Source: Mycobacterium celatum
GTDB lineage: Bacteria > Actinomycetota > Actinomycetes > Mycobacteriales > Mycobacteriaceae
Reading direction: 5' to 3'
DNA: 49,382 nt
Assembly (NCBI RefSeq): GCF_002101595.1
Contig: NZ_LQOM01000005.1
Coordinates: forward strand, 1-49,382
The notes under the pieces were generated by a model, which was given only the letters and a program-made list of their open reading frames with translations, was not told the origin of the DNA and did not search any database. The first letter of the stretch is position 1; each line of letters opens with the position of its first letter. This document shows, piece after piece, positions 23,852-33,845 of this stretch. The translations under genes and the position numbers were made by a program.

Positions 23852-24700
23852 TCAGCCCCCCGGCTTGCGCAGGCCCAGCCGCGCCATCGAGCGGCGGTTC
23901 GGTTGCGCTCGCCGGATGGCCCGACGCACGGCCCGCCGCTCTTTGGGCCGCTCGCCCCACACTTCGGGATGCTCGGCCAGCCAGCGGTGGCTGCGAACCG
24001 AAAACGGAATGTGGCACAGATACGCCGCGATGGCCACCATCACCAGGATGTACGGGAAGAGGAATGCGGCCGCCGCGACGATCGCCAGCACCGCCAGCAG
24101 TAGCGCGGCGAAGTTCGGCGGCACCGACACCGCATGCATCTTCTTCATCGGGATCCGGCTGACCACCAGCATGGAGCAGACCACCACCCACGCGCACACG
24201 AACCACGGCGAGCTCCACCAGCCGACACCGAACTGCAGCTTGGCGGCCAGCGGGCCGAGCACCGCGATCGCGCCGGCGGGTGCAGGCATGCCGACGAAGA
24301 ACTCGCGCGTGTAGGCGGGCAGGGTGGCGTCGTCGAGCAGCGCGTTGAACCTGGCCAGCCGCAACACGATGCACACCGCATACAGCAGCACCGCCACCCA
24401 GCCGGCCGGCAACGACGCCAGCAGCGACACGTAGACCACCACCGCGGGCGCCACCCCGAAGTTCACCGCGTCGGCCAGCGAGTCGATCTCCTCACCCATC
24501 CGCGACTCGGCGTCCAGGATGCGGGCCACCCGGCCGTCGAGCCCGTCGAGGATGGCGGCGGCGGCGATCAGCGCCATCGCCGCGTGCGGCTGGGCCTCCA
24601 GCGCGAACCGGATCGAACTCAGCCCGGCGCAGATGGCCAGCACGCTCATCGAACTGGGCAGGATGCGCAGGTTGACCGATCGGCGGGGTTTGGTCGTCAT
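23852..24700 (-). CDS. pssA: CDP-diacylglycerol-serine O-phosphatidyltransferase
   Basis: 282 residues, an integral membrane CDP-alcohol phosphotransferase. The complete motif D-G-x2-A-R-x8-G-x3-D-x3-D is seen at Asp55, Arg60, Gly69, Asp73 and Asp77. About seven to eight hydrophobic segments follow, and a basic cytoplasmic tail ([16 protein letters not shown]). It makes phosphatidylserine, which Psd converts to phosphatidylethanolamine. The ATG overlaps the psd stop by four bases; the stop abuts the Cdc48 start. Confidence 0.94.
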   Translation of the reverse strand: MTTKPRRSVNLRILPSSMSVLAICAGLSSIRFALEAQPHAAMALIAAAAILDGLDGRVARILDAESRMGEEIDSLADAVNFGVAPAVVVYVSLLASLPAGWVAVLLYAVCIVLRLARFNALLDDATLPAYTREFFVGMPAPAGAIAVLGPLAAKLQFGVGWWSSPWFVCAWVVVCSMLVVSRIPMKKMHAVSVPPNFAALLLAVLAIVAAAAFLFPYILVMVAIAAYLCHIPFSVRSHRWLAEHPEVWGERPKERRAVRRAIRRAQPNRRSMARLGLRKPGG

Positions 24701-25398
24701 GTCAGTTGGGCCAGCACCGTTTCGCCGGCCACCGCCCGTTGCCCGACGCTGACCAACACCTCCGTCCCGGCGGGCAGGTAGGTGTCCAGCCGAGACCCGA
24801 ACCGGATCAGCCCGTAGGTGTCACCGATCGAGAGTTTGTCGCCGACGCGGGCGTCGCAGACGATCCGGCGCGCCAGCAGTCCGGCGATCTGCACAACGAC
24901 GATCTCGGCGCCGGCATCGGTGCGGATCCGCACGCTGGTGCGTTCGTTGTGTTCGCTGGCCGCGGCCAGCTCGGCCGATCCGAAGCGGCCCGGCCGGTGT
25001 TGCACGTCGAGCACCTCGCCGCTGATCGGGGCCCGCTGCACATGCGCGTCCAGCAGCGACAGGAAGATGCTGACCCGGGGCAGCGGAGTGTCGGGGAGGC
25101 CGAGTTCGGCAGGCGGAGCGGCGGATTCGACGAGGCAGACCAGGCCGTCGGCGGGTGCGACGACGACGCCGGGCCGGGTCGGCGGCACCCGCGGCGGGTG
25201 ACGGAAGAAGCCGGCGCAGGCACCGGCGGCCAGCAGACCGGTCCGGCGCAGCCAGCGATAGCGGCGGCCGACCAGCGCCACCCCCAGGCCGGCGGAGATG
25301 AACGGCAGCCCGGCGGGATGCACGGGGGGAATGGTCGACCGCAGCAACGCCACCAGGCGTTGGGGGCGGCTCAGGCCGTCGGACGGGCGTCGTGCCAC
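24697..25398 (-). CDS. psd: phosphatidylserine decarboxylase (pyruvoyl proenzyme)
   Basis: 233 residues, the short bacterial class. Self-cleavage before a serine is expected at [12 protein letters not shown] (Gly201-Ser202), generating the pyruvoyl group. Catalytic partners are seen as APADG (Asp84) and LDAHVQRAP (His119). One or two N-terminal hydrophobic segments (about 31-64) anchor it. GTG 25398 is preferred: TAAGAT lies six bases upstream, placed for a leaderless transcript. It is coupled to pssA, its pathway partner. Confidence 0.93.
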   Translation of the reverse strand: MARRPSDGLSRPQRLVALLRSTIPPVHPAGLPFISAGLGVALVGRRYRWLRRTGLLAAGACAGFFRHPPRVPPTRPGVVVAPADGLVCLVESAAPPAELGLPDTPLPRVSIFLSLLDAHVQRAPISGEVLDVQHRPGRFGSAELAAASEHNERTSVRIRTDAGAEIVVVQIAGLLARRIVCDARVGDKLSIGDTYGLIRFGSRLDTYLPAGTEVLVSVGQRAVAGETVLAQLT

Positions 25399-25404
25399 GC
25401 GGTC

Positions 25405-25410
25405 ATCTTA
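25405..25410 (-). promoter_or_regulatory. -10 box for leaderless psd transcript
   Basis: TAAGAT on the minus strand, six bases before the GTG at 25398; it overlaps the moeA stop codon. Confidence 0.35.
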
Positions 25411-26619
25411 CGGAGCGGACAGGTCCCAGAGTTCTACTTGTGCTCCGGCCGCGATCTCGGTGACCTCTTCGGGGATGTCGAGCAGGCAGTTCGCCGACGC
25501 CAGCCACCGCAGATGGTGGGATGCCGGCGGGCCGTAGCTCATCACCGTGCCGGCGTCGGCGTCGAACACCCCGCGCCGGAACTGCCTTTTGCCGCGCGGT
25601 GAGGTCAACGTCTCGGTGAGCACCGCGGTTCGTCGCGGCCGATGCGCCGCCGGCAGGCCCATCGCCGCGCGCAACGCGGGCCGGACGAACACCTCGAACG
25701 ACACCAGCGCGCTGACCGGGTTACCGGGCAGCGTGACGATCGGCGTGCCCGCGACCCGGCCGGTGCCCTGCGGCATGCCCGGCTGCATCGCGACTTTGAC
25801 GAACTCCACGCCCTGATCGCCCTCGCGGCCGAACGCGTCCTTGACCACTTCGTAGGCGCCCGCACTGACCCCGCCGCTGGTGATGATCAGATCCGCCTCG
25901 GCGGCGTAGCGGTCCAGCACGGCGGCGAACTGCGCGACCTCGTCCTCGACGGCAGGGCTGGCAACCACCTCGCCGCCGGAGCCGCGGACGGCAGCGGCCA
26001 GCATGATCGAGTTCGACTCGTAGATCTGGCCCGGCTGCAGCGGTGTGCCCGGCGACACCAATTCGGTTCCGGTGGAGACCACCAGCACTCGCTGCCGCGG
26101 GATGACCGGCAGCTCGGGCAGTCCCAGCGCGGCGGCCAGCCCGACCACCGCCGGGGTGACCAGCTGCCAGGCCCGCAACACGGTGGTGCCGGCGGCGACG
26201 TCCTCGCCGGCGCGACGGATGTGACGCCCGTCGGCGGTGGGGGCGGTGATCGTGACGACGTCGGTGCGTCCGTCGGTGTTCTCGACCGGCACGACGGCCG
26301 TCGCCCCGGCCGGCATCGGCGCGCCGGTCATGATCCGGTGCGCAGTCCCGGGTTCCAGCGTGGGAATGTCCGTGCGTCCGGCCGGAATATCTTCGGCCAC
26401 AGGCAATTTCACCGGATGGTCGGCAGATGCCGTCGCTACTTCGTGGGCCCGCACGGCGTAGCCGTCCATCGCGGAGTTGTCGAACACCGGCAGCGACACC
26501 GTCGCGATCACATCGCCGGCCAGCGCGAGACCTTCGGCGTCGGCGAGCGTGGCTGTGCCGGCCGGCCGCGCCGTGATCAGTTCGGCGACGACCCGCTGAT
26601 GTTCTTCGACCGAGCGCAT
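25408..26619 (-). CDS. moeA: molybdopterin molybdenumtransferase MoeA
   Basis: 403 residues. It inserts molybdate into adenylated molybdopterin in the last step of molybdenum cofactor synthesis. Family motifs: LPVFDNSAMDGYAVR, RAGEDVAAGT, TSGGVSAGAYEVVKDAF and TLPGNPVSALVSFEVFVRP, followed by the C-terminal domain IV. ATG 26619 gives MRSVEEHQ and overlaps the SDR stop (ATGA). The position fits moeA2 of M. tuberculosis (Rv0438c). The frame stays open far upstream through the SDR gene but that is a shadow. Confidence 0.93.
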   Translation of the reverse strand: MRSVEEHQRVVAELITARPAGTATLADAEGLALAGDVIATVSLPVFDNSAMDGYAVRAHEVATASADHPVKLPVAEDIPAGRTDIPTLEPGTAHRIMTGAPMPAGATAVVPVENTDGRTDVVTITAPTADGRHIRRAGEDVAAGTTVLRAWQLVTPAVVGLAAALGLPELPVIPRQRVLVVSTGTELVSPGTPLQPGQIYESNSIMLAAAVRGSGGEVVASPAVEDEVAQFAAVLDRYAAEADLIITSGGVSAGAYEVVKDAFGREGDQGVEFVKVAMQPGMPQGTGRVAGTPIVTLPGNPVSALVSFEVFVRPALRAAMGLPAAHRPRRTAVLTETLTSPRGKRQFRRGVFDADAGTVMSYGPPASHHLRWLASANCLLDIPEEVTEIAAGAQVELWDLSAP

Positions 26620-27542
26620 CAGACCGGGAACGTGACGCCGGTGAGTTCTTTGGACACCGCCCACAGTCGGCGCCGCAGCTCCTCGTCGTGGGACTGCGCG
26701 CTGGACTGGACGAGCTTGGGGTAGCCGCGCTGCTGACCGAGACCGTCGGGGCCGTAATACTGCCCGCCCTCGACGTCCGGGTCGGCGGCGGCGCGCAAGG
26801 TCGGCAGGGCACCCATCGCCGCGCTCTGGAACAGCAGCGGGCCGAGCAGCGCGTTGGCCGGCTTGAGGATGGTGGGCAGATTGCGGGTGAGCTCGGTGTT
26901 CGAGGTGCCGGGGTGTGCAGCGACGGCGATGGTGTTTTTCTGCTGAGCGGTCAGCCGGCGCTGCAGCTCGTAGGTGAACAGCAGGTTGGCCAGTTTGGAC
27001 TGCCCATACGCGGCGATCCGGTCGTAGCTGCGCTCCCACTGCAGGTCGTCGAAGTGGATCGAGGCGCGGAACCGGTGGGCGTTGCTGCTGACGGTCACCA
27101 CTCGCGAACCGCGGACCCCGAGCATGTGGTCGAGCAGCAGCCCGGTCAGCGCGAAGTGCCCGAGATGGTTGGTGCCGAACTGCATTTCGAAGCCGTCGGC
27201 CGTGAGCTGCTTGGGGGTGTACATCACGCCGGCGTTGTTGATCAGCAGGTCGATGCGCGGGTAGTTCGTCCGCAGCGCGTCGGCGGCCGCGCGCACGGAG
27301 TCCAGCGAGCTCAAGTCGAGTTCGGCCAGCGTGACATCGGCCTGCGGCTGGGCGGCGACGATGCGGGCCAGCGCGGCGTTGCCCTTCTCCAGGTTGCGCA
27401 CCGCGAGGACGACGTGCGCGCCGCACCGGGCGAGCACCGCGGCCGTGTGGTAGCCGATTCCGGTGTTCGCGCCGGTGACGATCGCGATGCGGCCGCTCTG
27501 GTCTGGCACATCGGCTTCCGACCATTTGCCGTTGGAACTCAT
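26619..27542 (-). CDS. short-chain dehydrogenase/reductase (Rv0439c-like)
   Basis: 307 residues. The NAD(P)-binding TGANTGIG motif starts at Thr23, NNAG lies at 102-105, and catalytic Asn125, Ser152/153, Tyr179 and Lys183 (YGQSK) are present. It resembles the retinol-dehydrogenase/WW-oxidoreductase-like SDRs. The substrate is unknown. ATG 27542 gives MSSNGKWSEADVPDQSG; TATCGT lies eight bases upstream. Its stop overlaps the moeA start, heading the SDR-moeA-psd-pssA-Cdc48 series. Confidence 0.9.
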   Translation of the reverse strand: MSSNGKWSEADVPDQSGRIAIVTGANTGIGYHTAAVLARCGAHVVLAVRNLEKGNAALARIVAAQPQADVTLAELDLSSLDSVRAAADALRTNYPRIDLLINNAGVMYTPKQLTADGFEMQFGTNHLGHFALTGLLLDHMLGVRGSRVVTVSSNAHRFRASIHFDDLQWERSYDRIAAYGQSKLANLLFTYELQRRLTAQQKNTIAVAAHPGTSNTELTRNLPTILKPANALLGPLLFQSAAMGALPTLRAAADPDVEGGQYYGPDGLGQQRGYPKLVQSSAQSHDEELRRRLWAVSKELTGVTFPV

Positions 27543-27550
27543 GGCCGAAA

Positions 27551-27556
27551 ACGATA
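27551..27556 (-). promoter_or_regulatory. -10 box for leaderless SDR transcript
   Basis: TATCGT on the minus strand, eight bases before the ATG at 27542; it would drive the whole SDR-moeA-psd-pssA-Cdc48 series. Confidence 0.35.
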
Positions 27557-27597
27557 CCGACGGATGCCCGACGCCGTCGGGTGGCATTCTCGACGCC

Positions 27598-28110
27598 ATG
27601 GACGACGGCACGCCCGGCGTGGGCGTGGTGGCCATGGCCGACCCTGCACATCCGCCCAGTCAGAAGGCGCCGCTGATGTGGGCGGTGGGCGGCGCGATCC
27701 CGTGGCTGGCGCTGGCCGTCGGGCAGCTGATTTGGTTCTCAGTAGATCAGCGGGTGTTGTGGGTGCACGGGTTGTGCGCGGCCGTCACTGTACTCGGCGC
27801 GGCGGTGGCCGTCGGCGTCGTGCCGTGGTGGCGGTATCGGGTGCACCGCTGGGAGATCAGCCCGCAGGCGGTATACACGCGCACCGGGTGGCTGGTCCAG
27901 GAACGCCGCATCGCGCCGATTTCGCGGGTGCAGACCGTCGACACCTATCGCGGCCCGCTGGACCGGTTGTTCGGGCTGGCCAATGTCACGGTGACGACGG
28001 CGTCGTCGGCCGGAGCCGTGCGGATCGTGGCGCTGGATAACGCGGTCGCCGACCGTGTGGTCGCCCAGTTGACCGACATCGCCGCGATCGGCGCCGAGGA
28101 CGCCACGTGA
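27598..28110 (+). CDS. bacterial PH-domain membrane protein (YdbS-like)
   Basis: 170 residues. Two membrane helices (about 25-75) precede one bPH2 (DUF304) domain: RYRVHRWEISPQAVYTRTGWLVQERRIAPISRVQTVDTYRGPLDRLFGLANVTVTTASSAGAVRIVALD. Members form membrane complexes with a larger multi-PH partner, here the next gene, which starts by a 4-base GTGA overlap. The B. subtilis YdbS/YdbT pair is the closest known arrangement and is linked to resistance to a membrane-active peptide; function here is inferred. The pair is absent between the neighbouring genes in M. tuberculosis as I recall. Confidence 0.83.
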   Translation: MDDGTPGVGVVAMADPAHPPSQKAPLMWAVGGAIPWLALAVGQLIWFSVDQRVLWVHGLCAAVTVLGAAVAVGVVPWWRYRVHRWEISPQAVYTRTGWLVQERRIAPISRVQTVDTYRGPLDRLFGLANVTVTTASSAGAVRIVALDNAVADRVVAQLTDIAAIGAEDAT

Positions 28111-29501
28111 GCTGGCAGCGGCTGAGCCCGCGAATGTTGTTGGTGCATCCCGTACATGAGCTTCTCCGCCAGTTGCCGCTGCTGATCGGCGCGATCGTGC
28201 TGGGTTCCACCACCGGCAACCCGTGGTGGACGGTGGCGGCACTGGCGGTGACGGCACTGCTGGGGGCGGCGCGCTGGTTCACCACGAGCTACCGCATCGA
28301 GCCGGACGAGGTGCAGTTGCGGGCCGGTGTCCTGCACCGCAAGGTGTTGTCGGTGCCACGCAACAGGATTCGCTCGGTGCAGACCGACGCGCGGCTGTTG
28401 CACCGGCTGCTGGGGCTGGCCGTGCTGCGGGTGAGCACCGGACGAGAAGCAGCGGGCGACAACGTTTTCGAGCTCGACGCCGTCGAGGTTGCGCAGGTTC
28501 CGCGGCTTCGGGCGATCCTGCTGGCCGAATCCGAGCCGCCGGCCGACCAGGCCACGGGCGTTATGTTGGCGCGCTGGCAGCCGTCCTGGTTGCGGTACGC
28601 GCCACTGAGCCTGTCCGGGTTGGTGACGATCGCCGCCGCGGTGGGTGTCGTGTATCAGAGCGGATTCGCCGCGCCGCTACGGCAATTCGGGATGGACACC
28701 GCTCAGCGGTACGGGGTGGCGGCGACGGTGGCCGTGGTGCTGCTCGCATCGGTGTTGCTGGCGGTGATGCGGTCGTTGCTCACCTACGGCAACCTGGTGT
28801 TGCTGCGGCGGGAAGGGTTCCTGGAGTTGCGGCACGGGTTGTTGAGGGTCCGCGAGCACACCTACGACACGAGCCGGCTGCGCGGCGGGACGCTGCGGCA
28901 GCCGCTGCTGGTGCGCGCGCTGCGCGGCGCCCGGCTGGACGCGGTGATGACGGGTGTACACGGCGCCGGCGAGTCGTCGATGCTGCTGCCGCCGTGTCCG
29001 GCTGCGGCGGCCGAGGGGGTGCTGACGGGCCTGGTCGGCTCTTCCGACGTGGTGACCGGCCCGCTGCGTGGGCATGGCCCGCGGGCGGCGGCGCGACGGT
29101 GGACCCGCGCGCTGGGTCTGCCGGCGTTGGCGGGTGTGGTGCTGGCGGCGCTCGGCGGGCCGGCCTGGGTGTGGCTGGTGTGGGCCGGGGTGATGGTGTG
29201 TTGCGCGCTGATGGCCGCCGACCGCGTGCAGGCCCTCGGGCACCGGGTGGACGCCGATTGGCTGGTCGCGCGGGCCGGTTGCCTGGAGCGGCGCCGCGAT
29301 TGCCTTGCCACCGCGGGCATTATCGGCTGGACCGTGCGGCAGACGCCGATGCAACGGCGGGCCGGCGTCGTCACGCTGGTGGCCGCCACCGCCGCCGGGG
29401 TCAAGCGCTATCCGCTGATCGACGTCCCCGAGCAGCAGGCCTGGTCGGTGGCTGCGACGGCGTCGCCGTGGGTGGCGGGCAGCGTCTGGGCGACGCGCTA
29501 A
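28107..29501 (+). CDS. multi-PH-domain membrane protein (YdbT-like)
   Basis: 464 residues with a repeated layout: membrane helix pair, then a bPH2 domain. The first PH unit (about 50-140) contains SYRIEPDEVQLRAGVLHRKVLSVPRNRIRSVQTDARLLHRLLGLAVLRVST. A second lies near 230-300 (LLRREGFLELRHGLLRVREHTYDTSRLRG) and a third near 370-460 (HRVDADWLVARAGCLERRRDCLATAGIIGWTV). Helix pairs sit around 28-48, 170-235 and 335-370. GTG 28107 overlaps the YdbS-like stop. The stop overlaps that of the convergent helicase at 29498-29501. Confidence 0.82.
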   Translation: MSWQRLSPRMLLVHPVHELLRQLPLLIGAIVLGSTTGNPWWTVAALAVTALLGAARWFTTSYRIEPDEVQLRAGVLHRKVLSVPRNRIRSVQTDARLLHRLLGLAVLRVSTGREAAGDNVFELDAVEVAQVPRLRAILLAESEPPADQATGVMLARWQPSWLRYAPLSLSGLVTIAAAVGVVYQSGFAAPLRQFGMDTAQRYGVAATVAVVLLASVLLAVMRSLLTYGNLVLLRREGFLELRHGLLRVREHTYDTSRLRGGTLRQPLLVRALRGARLDAVMTGVHGAGESSMLLPPCPAAAAEGVLTGLVGSSDVVTGPLRGHGPRAAARRWTRALGLPALAGVVLAALGGPAWVWLVWAGVMVCCALMAADRVQALGHRVDADWLVARAGCLERRRDCLATAGIIGWTVRQTPMQRRAGVVTLVAATAAGVKRYPLIDVPEQQAWSVAATASPWVAGSVWATR

Positions 29502-31153
29502 AGCTCCCGCACCGCCGCGATGCGGGCCTGCAACTGGTCGCTTGTTGCCGCGGCGACCGGCGGCCCGCCGCAAATGCGGCGCAGCTCGTTGTGAATCCAG
29601 CCGTGCGGCTTGCCCGTTCGGTGATGCGCCGCCGACACCAACGCGTTGAGCTCGCGGCGCAGATCGCGTAGTTGGCCGTGCCGGGTGACCGGTTCGGGAG
29701 CACTTCCCCCGGCGGCCGCGAGCTGCTCGGCTTGCCTGCGCCGCAACAGTTCACGCATCTGCTCGGCATCCAAGAGGCCGGGGATGCCGAGATAGTCGGC
29801 CTCGTCGCCGCCGGTGCCGAACGACGCGCCGTCGAAGATGACCTGGTCCAGCTCGGCGTCGGCGCCCAGGGACATGAACCCGTTCTCGATGTCGGACGGC
29901 TCGCTTTGGCGGCGCTGCGCGGCGGCCAGCTCATCGGTTTCCCGATGCGGTTTGCCGAGCACGTGGTTGCGCTGCGCCTCCAACTCGCTGGCCAGCAGCA
30001 GCAGCGACGGCACCGACGGCAGGAACACGCTGGCCGTCTCGCCGGGTCGCCGGGACCGGACGAACCGCCCGATGGCCTGGGCGAAGAACAACGGCGTAGA
30101 GGCGCTGGTCGCATACACACCGACCGCCAGCCGCGGCACGTCGACACCCTCCGACACCATCCGCACCGCGACCAGCCAGCGGCTGGTGCCCGCGGCGAAC
30201 TGCGCGATGCGCTCCGACGAGCCGGGGTCGTCGGACAGCACGACAGTCGGCGCCTCGCCGGTGATCCGCTCCAGCAGAACGGCATACGCCCGCGCGGCCT
30301 TCTGGTCCGAGGCGATCACCATGCCGCCGGCGTCGGGCATGCCGCCGTCGCGCAATTGCCGCAGCCGGGTGTCGGCCGCCGAGATCACCGACGGCATCCA
30401 TTCCCCGGCCGGATCCAGCGCTGTGCGCCACGCCCGGGCGGTGTGCTCGGCGCTCAGCGGCTCGCCGAGCCGGGCGGCGTACTCCTCGCCGGCGCTGTCA
30501 CGCCAGCGGGCTTCTCCCGAGTAGGCCAGGAACACCACCGGGCGGACCACCCCGTCGGCGAGCGCCTCGGTGTAGCCGTAGGTGTGGTCGGCCTGTGAGC
30601 GCAGCAGGCCGTCGCCGCCGGGCTCGTAGCGGACGAACGGGATGGCGGCGTCGTCGCTGCGGAACGGTGTGCCGGTCAGGGCCAGCCGGCGGGTGGCGTC
30701 GCCGAAGGCCTCCAGGATCGCGTCGCCCCAACTTCTGGCGTCGCCGCCGTGGTGGATCTCGTCGAAGATGACCAGGGTTCGCCTGCGCTCGGTGCGGACC
30801 CGGTGCCGCGTCGGGTGGCTGGCCACCTGTGCGTAGGTGACGACGATGCCGTGGTACTCCGCCGAGGTGTGGGCGGCGGTATTGCGGAACTTCGGGTCCA
30901 GCGCGATGCCGCCGGCGGCGGCCGCCGCGGCCCATTGGTTTTTCAGATGCTCGGTGGGCACCACCACGGTGATCGCCTCGACGCTGCGATCGGCCAGCAG
31001 CTCCGCGGCGATGCGCAGAGCAAACGCCGTCTTACCCGCACCCGGGGTTGCGACCAGCAGGAAATCGCGCGGCTGGGCGGTCAGGTACCGCACCAGGGCT
31101 CGCCGCTGCCAGCCCCGCAAAGCTCGGGTGTCGGGCGCATCAGTTGCCCGCAC
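29498..31153 (-). CDS. DEAD/DEAH-box superfamily 2 helicase
   Basis: 551 residues. Motif I is VATPGAGKTAFAL, motif II VIFDEIHHGG (DEIH), motif III LALTGTPFRS, and motif VI FAQAIGRFVRSRRPGE. The layout (RecA1, RecA2, then a C-terminal region with coiled segments RRRQAEQLAAAGG and RRELNALVSAAHHRTGKPHGWIH) resembles the UvsW/RAD25-like SF2 group. GTG 31153 was chosen because AGGAGG lies six bases upstream; an upstream TTG would extend it by six residues. It is convergent with the PH gene. A role in DNA repair or defence is open. Confidence 0.87.
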   Translation of the reverse strand: MRATDAPDTRALRGWQRRALVRYLTAQPRDFLLVATPGAGKTAFALRIAAELLADRSVEAITVVVPTEHLKNQWAAAAAAGGIALDPKFRNTAAHTSAEYHGIVVTYAQVASHPTRHRVRTERRRTLVIFDEIHHGGDARSWGDAILEAFGDATRRLALTGTPFRSDDAAIPFVRYEPGGDGLLRSQADHTYGYTEALADGVVRPVVFLAYSGEARWRDSAGEEYAARLGEPLSAEHTARAWRTALDPAGEWMPSVISAADTRLRQLRDGGMPDAGGMVIASDQKAARAYAVLLERITGEAPTVVLSDDPGSSERIAQFAAGTSRWLVAVRMVSEGVDVPRLAVGVYATSASTPLFFAQAIGRFVRSRRPGETASVFLPSVPSLLLLASELEAQRNHVLGKPHRETDELAAAQRRQSEPSDIENGFMSLGADAELDQVIFDGASFGTGGDEADYLGIPGLLDAEQMRELLRRRQAEQLAAAGGSAPEPVTRHGQLRDLRRELNALVSAAHHRTGKPHGWIHNELRRICGGPPVAAATSDQLQARIAAVREL

Positions 31154-31225
31154 CCGAGGCCTCCTATCCAACGAGATGCACTGTAGCGCAAGGACATCGG
31201 TCAGCGCATCTTGGCAGGAAGCCGC

Positions 31226-31717
31226 TCAGACGAAGAAGTTGTCGTGGCGAATGAACCACTCGCGGCGTTCGTCGTCGGTCATGTCGGCCAACGCGGCAAA
31301 ACCCTCGAAGTAGGCCTCCCGCGGTGCGCCCGGAGCGAACAACATCAAGATCGACGCCGGCGTGTCGGCCTCGTTGCGGAAACCGTGGATCCCGCCCGGC
31401 GGAACATAGAGGAAGTCGCCCTGGTGGCCCTCGAGCCAGTCGTGGCCGTCGTAGAGCCTCATGGTCCCGGACAGCACGAAGAACGCCTCGGACATCGCCC
31501 GGTGGTAGTGCGGGCCGGGCCCGCCGCCTTGTGGGCTGATGTCGACCCGGTACAGGCCGTAGTCGCCGTCGGTGGCCTGCTGGTTGGCCAGGTAGTGGTA
31601 CTTGACGCCGAAGGTTTCGTAGTCCGGCGGTTCGTCGGCGCGTTTGAGCCAGGCGCTGACCTCGGGCTCGTCGTTAAGATACCGGGGCCCTGGATAGGGC
31701 GGCACCACGAGCGACAT
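31226..31717 (-). CDS. cupin-domain protein
   Basis: 163 residues, a single cupin barrel. Motif 1 is GPGPHYHRAMSEAFFVLSGTMRLYDG, offering His, His and Glu for a metal; motif 2 is GDFLYVPPGGIHGFRNEADTP with a third His. The C-terminal FAALADMTDDERREWFIRHDNFFV is helical. Cupins range from dioxygenases to sugar-binding proteins and no substrate can be assigned. It is divergent from groEL2, with 317 bases between. Confidence 0.82.
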   Translation of the reverse strand: MSLVVPPYPGPRYLNDEPEVSAWLKRADEPPDYETFGVKYHYLANQQATDGDYGLYRVDISPQGGGPGPHYHRAMSEAFFVLSGTMRLYDGHDWLEGHQGDFLYVPPGGIHGFRNEADTPASILMLFAPGAPREAYFEGFAALADMTDDERREWFIRHDNFFV

Positions 31718-31880
31718 TGGCCCAGCCTGCCACGTCCGTAGCCACCGGTGCGGCGAAGGCGTGGCCGGCAGGTCACCGACCCCGGATCACCGCCGACATG
31801 TATACCGCTGCGCCAGCCTGCGCGCCCGACCCGCGACCGATTTAATACCGCGAACAGCCGACGGTCAGACGATCGGTGTT

Positions 31881-31907
31881 CTTGCACTCTCCATAGGCGA
31901 GTGCTAA
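31881..31907. promoter_or_regulatory. CIRCE operator 1 (HrcA site)
   Basis: TTGCACTC-N9-GAGTGCTAA is a near-match to the CIRCE consensus TTAGCACTC-N9-GAGTGCTAA. HrcA binds it and represses chaperonin genes until heat shock. It covers the groEL2 promoter -35 and reaches its -10. Confidence 0.92.
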
Positions 31908-31911
31908 GAAT
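31882..31911 (+). promoter_or_regulatory. groEL2 promoter (-35 TTGCAC, -10 TAAGAAT)
   Basis: TTGCAC at 31882-31887, a 17-base spacer and TAAGAA(T) from 31905 give a housekeeping-type promoter embedded in CIRCE 1. Initiation near 31917 would make a leader of about 118 bases containing CIRCE 2. Confidence 0.6.
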
Positions 31912-31914
31912 GAC

Positions 31915-31941
31915 TTGGCACTCGCGACCGGTGAGTGCTAG
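31915..31941. promoter_or_regulatory. CIRCE operator 2 (HrcA site)
   Basis: TTGGCACTC-N9-GAGTGCTAG, a second CIRCE-like inverted repeat 34 bases after the first. It falls at the expected transcription start and into the leader. The rest of the 317-base gap (31718-32034) holds only the CGGAGGA ribosome-binding region (from 32017); I see no further gene. Confidence 0.9.
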
Positions 31942-33657
<1,716 letters not shown>

Positions 33658-33668
33658 GTCCTTTACGG

Positions 33669-33703
33669 AAAAACCCGGCTCACCAAGTGAGCCGGGTTTT
33701 TTT
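33669..33703 (+). terminator. intrinsic terminator after groEL2
   Basis: A perfect hairpin with stem AAACCCGGCTCAC paired to GTGAGCCGGGTTT around loop CAA, then a run of Ts, 12 bases after the groEL2 stop. The A-tract on the left arm lets it work in both directions. Confidence 0.93.
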
Positions 33704-33728
33704 CGTGGCTCCTGGGCCACCACCGCCT

Positions 33729-33785
33729 CGAGTGTGCGGTTTCATACGCGACTCGCCGAGGTCGGCGTATCAATCCGCACAGTCG
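33729..33785 (+). repeat. 57-bp palindromic repeat, copy 2
   Basis: Arm starting CGAGTGTGCGGTTTCATACG, 15-base loop GACTCGCCGAGGTCG, arm ending CCGCACAGTCG. It lies 60 bases upstream of the DUF559-like gene, in the opposite orientation to copy 3 just after it. Confidence 0.88.
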
Positions 33786-33845
33786 CGGGCAGGGTCTGTG
33801 GACAGCCGTCGACACCGTTGTGGGCCGACGTGCCACTGTCCGGTG

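Noticed and set aside
25408..27651. One continuous 747-codon minus frame that would fuse MoeA to a long N-terminus.
   Set aside because: The upstream half is an out-of-frame reading of the SDR gene; MoeA homology starts at ATG 26619, which overlaps the SDR stop in the usual ATGA way.
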